Origin: Sitta carolinensis
Taxonomy: Eukaryota > Chordata > Aves > Passeriformes > Sittidae
Assembly (NCBI GenBank): GCA_032173965.1
Contig: JAVUNC010000019.1
Coordinates: 16,856,234-16,920,233, forward strand
Reading direction: 5' to 3'
Length of the DNA: 64,000 bases
This document shows, one piece after another, positions 36,301 to 46,900 of this stretch; position 1 is the first letter of the stretch; each line of letters opens with the position of its first letter. The notes beneath the pieces are model-generated. The model saw nothing but the letters and a program-made list of their open reading frames with translations, did no database searches and was not told the DNA's origin. The translations under genes were made by a program, and so were the position numbers.

Positions 36301-39300
36301 TTTTGCTTTTGGTAGCTTGCCGAGGTTTCCCACAACAATAGCTTTTCTCTTTTTTTAAGCCGTTTTGCTTTTGTCATTCCCCCACCCCCCGCAGAAGTTG
36401 CTCCCAACTTTACGTGAATATGGTGTGCTTTTGGGTTTCCCCCAAGGAGCAGGTGCCCAGAGAGCCGTACAGCCGCTCCTGGAAATGCTCCTACATGCGC
36501 CGCTTTTTTTTTTTTTTTTTTTTCCTTTCTCATATGAAGGGTTAGAAATGCTTGCAATCGACTCCACTCTTCTTTCAGTGTTCATGAGCCTCGGCTTATC
36601 GTAGCTAAAGAAAATGAGCTGCATAGTGGCTGCCGTGCTTGGATAACGGTCCAGCCTCAGGCCAAGAGGTGTTTTTTTCATGGTATCGATCAGACCTTGA
36701 GAATTTTTTACCAACCTGCCAGCAGCACGCAGGCTGCCTTTCTGCCTCTTTGTTATGTACCAGCCCTGTGTTAACATAAAGAAACAATGGAATTTCCCCC
36801 CCCCCCCCCAAAATATTCAGTGTTAGATCTAGTGGGCTGTCATTGCCACTAAGGATAAAATTCCCACTAACTTGAGAGGGGTTAGCGGTGACACTCCTCT
36901 GCTAGTAGCCTTTCCCTTTCATTTCAGAATTTTTTATAGGCTTTAGATTTGCAAAATGAAGGAAATGAGTTGATACCTGTGTTGAGATAGATCTCGGCAG
37001 TCCCCGCTGCCCAGCCAGCACTTAAGGAGTCATTGCTCCAAATTTATTGCCTTTATTGTACGGTGAAACTTCCAGTACCGCTGCTCAGGGCTGCAGCAGG
37101 GAGCCGTGCTCCCCTGCCCGCTCTGACAGCTGATGTTGGTGGCTGTGAGCATCGCTGCTGCTGCTGGGACAGCCCTCTTGTCATGGGCAGGTGCTGGGGA
37201 TGGCTCCGGCTGTGTGCCGAGGAGGATGTTTCCGAGGGGGCAGTGGATGTAGTGCCACTCCTGGGACTCCCCAGCTGTGTGCCTCCCAGGAGCGACATTG
37301 AGAGGCTGCAGAAGCTCTTGTGCTTCACTTTGAGGTTCACAAAATGGCCCTTTGCATTGCTCATTTTTTCCTGCCCATACCTTGCTGTTTCTGCTACGTG
37401 GGGGTTACAGATGTGTTGAGTGCCCCATGGTGAACAGCTGTTCTGCTTTTCAGGTGGGAATGAGGGACCTGGCTGCGTGGGGCAGGGCACTGGTTTCGGA
37501 GCTGCTGCCGTGCCAGGTAAAGCTGTGGGAGTTACTCGTTGTGGTTTGCCTTATTGCCTGTTTCTGTGGCTTAGTCGCTTTTTTTTGGCTGTAGGTCGTT
37601 TTATGTTGATGAGAGGTCCTTGTTCAGTGTGGAATTGTGTGTTTATGATATCAAATGTATTAATTGGAGAGAAGTCGAGTAAAAGCATCGTTTTAATCAA
37701 GGGAAAGATTCAGTCTCGTGTTGAGAGTGCTGAAGTGAAACTTTTTCCTTTCTCCTGCTTCAAACATCTTTCTGAATGGTTTGGATCCCAGTGAGACCAT
37801 GATTTCTAGCTGAGATTAATTTTCATCAGATGATTTGAGACCAGTCTGCCATAGTCCCACCTCCCCGTTGTGCAGGAGCCCTGGGTGCTGTTGTGCCCTC
37901 TGTGGTGTTTCAGCCTTAGTGTGAGGAAGCAAGAGCTCTCCAGTCACGGCGTGTGTGCGTGTCCTCAGCTGGAGTGACTGCTGAACCGTGCTTAACTGGG
38001 TAGCTCAGGAGTCATTCCACACCGGGAAGCAGGGCCATAGAGAGATCCTGGCAGGCCTGTTGTGGAGAGCCCTGTCGTCAGCAAATTCCCTTGGCAACCC
38101 CCTGTGGAGCCAAACCTAGTAAATCCCATTGCTCGTTTGATTCCCTTATTACTCTGGCACCTCTCTCTGCTTCCCAGTGGCTCTTCTGATTTGGTTTGGG
38201 GTTTTTTTCCTGAATATCTTCACCTATCATGGATAGTCACAGTAAGTCACTGTTTGACTTGTAGTGAGTACTCACACCCCAATGACTGATTCTAAGATGG
38301 AAGTGTACAACAAGCAAAGTTTGTGCAAAATGTTTTACTTGCCGATCATTAATTGCCAATGTAACAATCGATGTAAGATTATGGCAACTCTTACTTTGAA
38401 AACTACTATTTGGGAAATACAATGCTACTTTAGAAATTTGCTCCCCTGTGTCAACTCCTGCTGTCAGTCAGCTGAGAACAACTTCTCAGTTGTTAATCAC
38501 AAGTCTGAGTTTTGCTTTTACCCCATTGGAGTCACTTCTGGCCCCAGATTTGCTACTGAAATAGGGGAGGCAAACTGTTCTCATTGACACCAGCTGGGTC
38601 ATGTAGTTTGGGTTTAAAGCTGAGTTCAAGGAGAGCTCCAGCTCTGGTGGCAGAAGCACAAGAGCTGATGCTGGCACAGATCTGTCAGGGGTACAGGTGT
38701 TAGCTGTTTCAGAGATGTATGGGAAAGACTGGAAGGATGGAGCAGAAGAGCACCTGCATCTCTGCTTCTCCTCTCTGATCACCCTCGCATTTGACACCTA
38801 AATCCTTTTCCTGCTTTGAAGCTGCTCCAAGTAGGAATCTGAAGTGTTTGGCATCTACTTGTTCAAATACATAAACTGGCTCTGGTTTTACTGGTTTACT
38901 TTGCAAAGGCTACAAACACAAGTCTGCCATGTGGCGTGTGCCGAAACTGCCAACAGGTTTGTGTGGGTACAACAGCTGAAGAGGTTCAGAATCATAAATC
39001 TCAAACAAAACCTCTCTTTTAAATACCTCCTCGGGATATCCTACTCCTGGCATTAGCAGTGCTGATTCATGGTACTATTTGGCCATCCTGGAGGCCTTTT
39101 TGGGACTGTCTCTGCTTTGTTCCTTGCTGAAGTCAGAGGAGTTTGTTTGTTGGATCTGCTGCAGGGTTTGGCCAGGTTTCCCCAGGTTTTGATGAAAGCT
39201 GAGCAAAACCTCTGTTGTCAGGATGGAATAGTATGTGATTGCTGCCAGGTGAAACTGGAGAACTGATGATGGAGACTTCAGGTGGTTGAAAGCCTCACAC

Positions 39301-39680
39301 CTGTAGGGCCTGCACTTTCTATCATCTTCCAGTTAGACTCTTTATTCTTACCATTAATTCTAATCTCTTAAACACAGGGTCTTGCTTCTCTCAATAGCAA
39401 TTTGAAGCCAGAAGTGTGTTTTAAACAACTATTTGCTTAAAAAAATGGATGGCATAACCAATAGAGCCTTGGTTTTGATGGCATCTTCCCTTGCAGCTTA
39501 TCCAGTGTCTGATATAATTTTGTGTCTTGCTCAGTAGGAGCTTCATAGGGTACCTTTGTTCTTTCGAGATACAAATCTTGATGTATTTAGACAATTTCCC
39601 CCCGTTAAATTCAGCTGTGATTGGTGGTGAGGTGTGCCAGAGCACTGTCTGATGCACAGCTGCATTTGCTTTATTATCAG
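36301..39680. other. probable first intron of the CpG-island gene
   Basis: No exon could be supported. Simple tracts: a 20-nt poly-T at 36504-36523 and a 14-nt poly-C at 36796-36809. Open frames of about 120-145 codons near 37033-37794 overlap on both strands and are not protein-like. The sequence just after the island keeps moderate GC and is compatible with a promoter-proximal intron. Confidence 0.5.
36796..36809. repeat. poly-C homopolymer, 14 nt
   Basis: Fourteen consecutive C residues. Long C runs are prone to sequencing-length errors and can form i-motif/G-quadruplex structures. Confidence 0.9.
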
Positions 39681-39825
39681 GGAAAAAGCTGAAAAGTGGA
39701 ATGATTCAAAACCAGTAACAGCTGTGCACAGAACCCCAGTTAGTTCTGAGCCCGTTCAAAAGGCAACTCCCCCCACACCCATTGAGAGCAAATTTCAGAG
39801 CACTTTAGTGGTGTTTAATGTTCAG
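39681..39825 (+). CDS. candidate internal coding exon, unassigned
   Basis: A 145-nt segment lies between gctttattatcag (AG at 39679-39680) and TTCAG|GTAACT (GT at 39826). Read with the first base completing a codon, it is open throughout and ends on a codon boundary. The peptide runs from EKAEKWNDSKPVTAV through TPVSSEPVQKATPPTPIES to FQSTLVVFNVQ. It is charged and proline/serine/threonine-rich like a disordered segment. It lies downstream of the CpG-island promoter on the same strand, so it could be one of that gene's exons. I recognise no family, the polypyrimidine tract is only moderate, and a chance open frame of 48 codons is quite possible. Confidence 0.35.
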
Positions 39826-41589
39826 GTAACTCTAATTAAGCCTTTAATTCATTAGGCCGCAGAGATTCATTGGGGACTTGGCTGTTAGTGCGGGTGTGTC
39901 AGCCTGCATGTCAGTGAGCCCAGGAGGACTCAATGTTGCATTTGGAGGTCTGTCCCCGTGACAAAGAAAATGAAGTATTTTCTCTGCAATTAAATATTAA
40001 TTTTGCTGGTTTGGGTTTTTTTCCTGGAGAGAAACAACTCAGAGGGTAGGACTGTGGCCAAGCTTTCTGGTCTAAGACCAGCTGCAGTTTTTGGTTCTCT
40101 CATAGTTCAGCTGTGCCCATTGAAAGCCCTGGCACAAAATTTCAGCTTTAAACCAAGTCTTGTGCCTTAGAGAGTTCAAAGATTATCCCTTTTTGACTGC
40201 AGTGATGTGAGAAGTGTGTGCTCCCATTGCATCACACAGAGCCAGCCACAACATACCAAGTCAGCTGTTTTGCATCTTTTCCAACTTATTTTTTTTTTCT
40301 TTTCTCGGCCATGTGAGAACGCTGCCGCTTTTGGAAGGTGCATCTGGTGGAAGTACAAAGGCAGTAACTGTTTCAGATACAGGGCTTGAATATCTTTTGA
40401 AATCAAAGTAGAAATACGTGAATCAAGTTTAGATCTTCAGGGCTACCGTTTCCCATCTGCACCCTTCCTTATCTCCTAAGCAAAGCTTTTGTTTAAACAC
40501 GAGGTATAGATACCAGTCATGATTTACACTTCGCGAACCACCAGCACTGGGGTCCTGGAAGGGCTGGAGGCTGTGAGGTCTGGTAGGAAGCCTCTGTTTT
40601 GCCCCGTGGAGCTCAGGGCACAGGGTGCCCCCATGCTCTTTGTGCATATGCCGTGTGCCGGTGTGAGCGTGGCCGGAGAGGGGCGGCGGGACTTGCTCAG
40701 AGGCACAGAGTGATGGAGAGTGGAAGTGAAGTCCTGTCTCCCGTCATTTTCCTTCTGGGCTCTCCTGGCTTTGCTCTGCCGTTAGAGGTTGCCGCCAGCA
40801 AACGTCTCTGCCTGCAGCAGGACACGCTGCCCTGGTGTCACAGGGCTGGGAGTTCTGATTTTGCTGAACAAAGATGCTCTTCCAAAAATAGGTTAAGCCA
40901 AAGAACTCAGATGCCAAAAATAGCACTAGAGATTTTTTTCCTTTTTCTGACTGTCCTTTTTTTTTTTTTTTTTTTTTTTTTGACTGTGTTTTAGATTTAT
41001 TATTCCCTGCTGGAGGCAGCTATAGAAATGAAAGATACTGCAGCTGTAGGCAAGGGAATAGTGGAAGTAGACATACACAGTCACCTCTGATGGGGGAAAA
41101 CCACATGTGTCAGCTATCCCTGCAGAAGTACACAAAATGCAAAATAACAATGTAAACAAAAAAGTGCCATGTCACTAAACTGCTCTCTTAGCAGAAATGT
41201 TTTTTCAGAAGTTAAGGTACCCCACAAAGGGAAGGGTGGAGAGAATCCTGGTGACAAAGGGGAGGACAAAAGAAATGCCAGCAAACAGAAACTGGAATGA
41301 ATAAATGCCACAAGAATGATCCTGATGATAGCCCCAATAAACCTTTTATTACAACACGCTCTGCTGCATGTGAATAATTCACTCATCCCAAACTCGTGGC
41401 AGTAAAATCTGCCCAGCACTTTTCCAGAGGTTGGCCAGGTTAGAGCTGTTAAAATTTAGGGCTTCTTTCTGGGATTCTCCATAGAAGGTTTTGTATTACG
41501 AAGTTAAACTCGAGCTTTCCCATTCCCCAAGCTGGATGCATGCTCAGAGGACTGAGCTAATGACTTGCACTGCAGCTATTTAAGGTGCT
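39826..41589. other. no recognisable gene
   Basis: Non-coding sequence with a 25-nt poly-T at 40957-40981 and a small CpG-containing patch at 40620-40710. No exon with both splice sites was found. Confidence 0.55.
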
Positions 41590-41752
41590 GGGCTGAGCCT
41601 GGAGCTGGGAGTCAGGAGGCACCGTGGCTCTAATCCCGGCTGTGCTGCTCACTGAGCCACCTCCAAGAAGTTATTTAACCTCTGCGTGCCACTGCTTCCC
41701 TCCGGGTAACAGTAGGGATTATGATAATTGCTTTTGAAAAGCACCTTAGGTG
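41590..41752 (+). mobile_element. MIR/CORE-SINE-like tRNA-derived SINE
   Basis: The order of motifs matches ancient tRNA-derived SINEs of the MIR type: gggagtcaggaggcaccgtg, then ctaatcccggctgtgctgct (the tRNA B-box end and its continuation), then aagttatttaacctctgcgt with gccactgcttccctccggg (the conserved core), then agggattatgataattgctt and gaaaagcacctta. MIR-type SINEs are normally discussed in mammals and other amniotes; in birds SINEs are few and old. Divergence and several small deletions fit great age. Confidence 0.7.
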
Positions 41753-43635
41753 TTTAGTTTTAATTTTTTCCAAAGGTGCAGAACTCTCCAGTTCTGAGCT
41801 GGAGAGGCTTGATCCGTCCCAGGAGGCTTTTAGTACTTTACAGGATTGGGAAAACAATTCTTAATGCCACGTAGTTTGTTAGGGCTATGTAAAGAAATAA
41901 AAGATTTTTGATGCATCTTTTGCACACTACTCACAGAAGTGTCTTTAGATACAACTGAAGGACATAGAAATGAGGTATAGTTCAAAAGGGTTGTTTCCAG
42001 ACACTTCATGAAATGTGAGTAAACTGTCAGAATGTTTAAATTGTTTGCTTTTTCAACCAAATCCTGCCAAGGCCACAGAAATCTGGTTTTGCATGTATTC
42101 AACTTGTCTCTCCCTTGCGTGTAAAGACCCAAAGGCAACAGATTTGTAGCATTGCTCACTTGGATTTGGAGGGTATTTGGTTTTGTGTTTTACAGCAAAG
42201 GGTGATTTTCTAGGCTGAAGAGGTAGGAAGTGTTCCCTGAGAGCCAGACGAGAACAAAGTAAGTGTGCCCTGAGCTGTGCCTCTATCCCAGATTTTGAAG
42301 CATGCAGGAAAAAATAATGGTACATGAATTTGTCTCTCTTGCATGCACTGAACTCCTCCTTTCCAAGGAACAGAACTTATTCCTATTTAAGCTTTGTGTC
42401 ACAGGCAAAAAAAAAATCAAAGGGAGAGAATTCCATGGCTGAGCTGCAGCTGAGACCAGACTGTTAAAGAAGTTTGTGGAGCATGGTGCTGTTAGTGGGG
42501 TGGCTGGTTGGGAGGCACCATCCCTGTCATGGGATGTGCCCAGGGTTTGGGATACCAGCAGTACCAGGGATTTTATGTCGGAAACATAAATTTAGTGTGA
42601 TAGTGGAAAGTGCTCCAGTGCCAAGGCAGTGACTGTAATCTAAGCCACTGGCTTAGAGGAAACCTAGGAAATAAAAGGGGTGCTCCCATTTTTTTTATGC
42701 AGGAGCAGCTTGAAATGAAGCAGCCGAAAGCTAGGGACTGTGTTGCATCTTCCCAGAACCAGGGATGCAGCCTCCATCAACGTGTTTGGAGAAAGGCCTG
42801 ACTGCCAAAATAGTTTTGTGCTGCTACAATGTTTGCAGGTGGTGATTGCCTTTTAAGTTCTGCTCTCTGTTCTGACATTTTTAGGACAGTAAATGAGGGA
42901 TGAGAAGTAGAAACGCAAACAAATTAGACAAATCCTGTGTGTGGATGTCTGTTATTACAGTCGTGTGGCTGGGTGGAAAGAGTCCTGTCCTACTGGAAGT
43001 CAGGGAGGGGTTGGCAGTGAAGGAGAGTGGTTATTGCCAGTAGCTCTTCTGCCAAAACAGAGTATTGATGACAGGGCTCAGTTTAAAGCAGATGGTGTAA
43101 TCCATACCCTAGAGACTGCCTGGGGAAACACGTGCAAAACCATGTGCCTGAGTGCCACGAGGATTTATTCCTAGGGGTGAGGCAGAGGAAGCCTTCACTT
43201 GGATGGAGACAAGACTTGAGTCTTGGTTCTGGAGGGCAAGGAAGGTGCTTTACTGAGGTAGGGCTTTTATGAAAGTCTCAAGCATGTCTCCCATTTTCTG
43301 TTATTAGGGACGCAGTACAGAAACTACTGAAATGCAACATCCATCCCACATCAGTGCTTTCTCTAGCCAGACTCTTTGAGAACCAATTCCTAGCACTGTC
43401 AAGATTCACAGGGAGACTACATAGGGCTTTTTCAAGTACTTAAGAAGTACAAGGCATGAGGTGAATAATTTAAACACTGGTTCAGGGCATTGCTAGCTGA
43501 AAAGTGACTTACTGTCTCTTAACAGGCTAATGATAAATGGATGTTTTTTCTTCTTTTTGGGGAGAGGAGTATGGAATGTGTTACCCGTCAGCAGGGCTGC
43601 TTCCTTGCAAGAGAAATGATTGCTGTAATGAATCC
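41753..43635. other. no recognisable gene
   Basis: Non-coding DNA of mixed composition with no splice-supported open frame, no tandem repeat and no recognised mobile element. Confidence 0.55.
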
Positions 43636-43995
43636 ATAGAATAGAATCACAGAATGACCTGGATTGGAAGGACCCTTAAAGATCATCTTGTTCCAGCTCC
43701 CCTGCTGTGGGCAGCAACACCTTCCACCATCCCAGGTTTCTCAAAGCCACATCCAGCCTGGCCTTGAACACCTCCAGGGATGGGGCATCCGTAACTTCTC
43801 TGGGCAGCCCACATGGTTGTGTCACAGGGAAGAATTTTGTCCTAACAGTTAATCTAAACCTACTCAGTTTGAAGCTGTTGCCCTTGTCCTCTCACTCCAT
43901 GTCCTTGTACATTGTCTCTCTTAATCTTTTTTATAGGCTCCCTTCAGGTACTGGAAGGTCTGATTAGCTCACCCCAATGCCTTCTCAGGAAGTCA
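43636..43995 (-). mobile_element. CR1 LINE 3' end, antisense
   Basis: It begins with atagaatagaatcacagaat, the complement of the CR1 3' octamer tail. This is followed by ctggattggaaggaccctta, aagatcatcttgttccagct, gccttgaacacctccaggga, a diverged 'leading to ctaaacctactcagtttgaa' region and ctcccttcaggtactggaag, all in the order of an antisense CR1 3' end. Similarity fades after about 43995. It is 5'-truncated and carries no intact reading frame. Confidence 0.9.
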
Positions 43996-46900
43996 ATTTA
44001 AAGCCAGAGCTTCTTTCTTCTTGGGCAATCCAGTCTCAGTTTGGACCCTATCAGTGCAATGGATCCCTGGTGTTGTGTGTGTGATGGGAAAAACCTGGTA
44101 CCTCTGTGGCTCACATTGATTATAAACTACTGTTTGAAGAAGCATTTTGACTTTTTCCACAGCATCTGGTAGAACTTGGTCTACAGTATGTTGTTATTGC
44201 TTTTTTTTTTTTGCACAACAACCTGATGCTGCTTCTCAAGAGAGATCTTCAGTTGAGGATTAAAGGGGTTTTGTGAGGTTTTGTTCCATAACTTTGCCAT
44301 TTTTATTCCTTTCCTGTTTACTTTGCTCTGGTATTGATCTGACAGCATCTTGCTATTTCTCTTCAGTCTCCAGTTCTGTGTGAGGAAGGAAAATAGTCAA
44401 CTGTCCTGATTTACCTAGAAATTAAACTGCAGCTATTTTCCCATGGAAAATTTCCTTAATAGGAAAATTGGTGATAATTCCTAACTAAAGCTTTTTAAAG
44501 ACTTTTTTTTTAAATGGGTGAAAGACTGTCAAGCTGTCAGTCAAGACAGATATTGGATAATGCTCCATTCCCCTGACAAGTTCCCTTTATTATATGAGGC
44601 ATCTGTTTCACTCTGTAAATTTGAGCTGCTCAAAATTTGCCCTTTAATGTTTACTTTTTCTGTCCTTTCTCAGGATTACTCAAGTAGTCCTCATGTACCC
44701 CTACAGCATGGTCAAATGGTTGTAATAATCTTTGAAAAAAAAAATAACTTGGAGGTGTGAGTAGCTTTGTAGTATCATGGTATTCCTTAACCTTTTAACA
44801 CTCTCTTGCACCATTGTTCCATGGTGCACCCACCTGTCCCTGCTGAAACCAGTAACCAGCTCTAAAAAATTCAGTGATGAGCCTATTAAAGCCAGGTAAG
44901 TGTGACACTCTGAGTTGCATGAACATTTGTGGTCCTTATAGTCCATTTTTGCCTATAACACAGGGCATTTAATGTTCTTTTTATTTCTTTTAAAGTAGAT
45001 TTGGAGAGAAAATTGAAGGTTTTCTTGTATTCCCCAGGTTCCAAAGGCCTGGGGAATACAAGAGATTTATAATCAATGCAGATACTGGACCTGCTGAGAA
45101 TAGTGTCTCTCCAAAGTATTGGCTGTTCTTTCATGGTTCTGGATTTAAATCACTATGAAGCAAAATTTATCTCAACTCTAGTCACCACTGGCATTGCATG
45201 TAAAGCACCACAAATGTACAGAACTGGTTCAAAGCAGCACAGTCTTCATTCCCAGACCACTGGCCCACCTCCAGCAGTATTTGCAAGTTGAAAACCATTG
45301 CCTTTCATGCACCAGGAGGTTCTGGAGTCAGCATCTGTAGCAGGCTTTGCTGCTCAGGCTGGGCAGGGGATGGAAAACTGCTCTAGCAGTGTTCCCATGC
45401 TGCTGGGAGAGGAAATACAAGTACTGGCACCGTGAAAGGACCAAGTACAGTACTGATTTTGACATAGATAACAGTAAAAATTGCCATGATGTCATAGCAA
45501 AGCATTGCAGTCATTACAGCAAATAATGAGAAAAATAAAATTACAGAAATAACCATCTCCCTTGGCCCACAGATAAATCAAAGCTTAGCCCTTGATCTCT
45601 CATCGCTCACTAGCCCGGAACATAAATCCAAGGATTTATCATTAAGCCTAATGGGTCGTAAAATCTGGGCTATTTTGGAGGTAGTTGCAGAGATTTGCAG
45701 CCCAGGCAGAGAGTGGGCTCTAAGCCCTTGTGTAACTGGGTAAATAGCAAGCTTCAAATAATGCTATAAAGCTATCAAATGTAATAACTAATGCAGTCAG
45801 GCAGCATGTGGGGAGGGGAGCCTCGCTGGTGACAAGCTTGGCCATCGTGACAGAAGAAGCCCTGGTGTAGGAAGACCTTTTAGTAACAAGCTGAAGTCCC
45901 TGTTGCTTTACTGGACACCAGGTACGTACATCTGGTTTGGTTCATGTGTAGCACTTTTATTTTCAGTTCTTCCCTCAGTGTGGACCCAAGGGAGCAAGCA
46001 GCAAAAACCAGAAACACAGGAGGCACCGACACCTCTCTTACTTTGTCATCACCATTTAAATATTTATGACAGCACTTCACAGCATGCTAGTAAATGCATG
46101 ATAGCATATTATGTAAGAGCAATAAAATTGTAGAAGGAGAAGACTTCACTATTGTCCTTCGCTAGTAAATCTTTGCTACCGTCTGTAGTGAGGCCATGGA
46201 AAGGCCATGCCGTTTTCCCCAGTTATTTTAAGTGAAATGGGTGTTTTATGTCGAAATGGGAATTTTGCTTTTACTGGCATTTGTAATTGCATGTGTTTTC
46301 AAATTGCTCTCCATCTCTTATTCAGGGGAGACTTTGGTTGGGTCAGGCTCCTGTAGAAGTTGCTAGCTCTGAATTTGCAAGTGAGTGGCAGGTCTTTGGT
46401 GTATGATGGGGATAAGATCCCTTGGTGAGGGAGCCTGGGAGGAGAGGATTTGTGCTGTGAGACTTTTGGGTTATTAAGAGTTCAAAGTAGCTTGTGTTTT
46501 TCCTAAAGGGTTGTAGCATATTGATTCCCATTAGTGCTGTACTGCTCCAGAGAAGGGGATTCTCGGGAAATCATGTGCAAAGTCAGTTGTGCCTGGACTG
46601 AGTTGGATTGAAGTTTGGAATGGGTGGCAGATCTCTGGGAGAATTTGCTGCAGAATGCTGACAATGAAAACAGAAAGCTAATGTAGATTTGACTTTGGGA
46701 CAGCCAAAAGATTTGACTGTGAGACAAGTGGGAGGGTAATCCATCAAAGGAGGAGCCTGTGTAGTTTAACATAAATAGTCAGATTGATTCAAACAGAGGT
46801 GTGTACATTTGTGCCTTAATAAATGCAGGAGAGATTCCCCCACGCCTTTCCCCCTCAAAGGCAGACATTGGGAACCTGTGATTATCTATGTTTCAGAATA

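Noticed and set aside
35153..36557. Very long minus-strand open frames (up to 420 codons) and several plus-strand frames across the CpG island
   Set aside because: The DNA is extremely GC-rich or G/T-repetitive, so stop codons are rare in all frames. The translations are low-complexity His/Thr/Pro or Ala/Arg/Gly and overlap on both strands.
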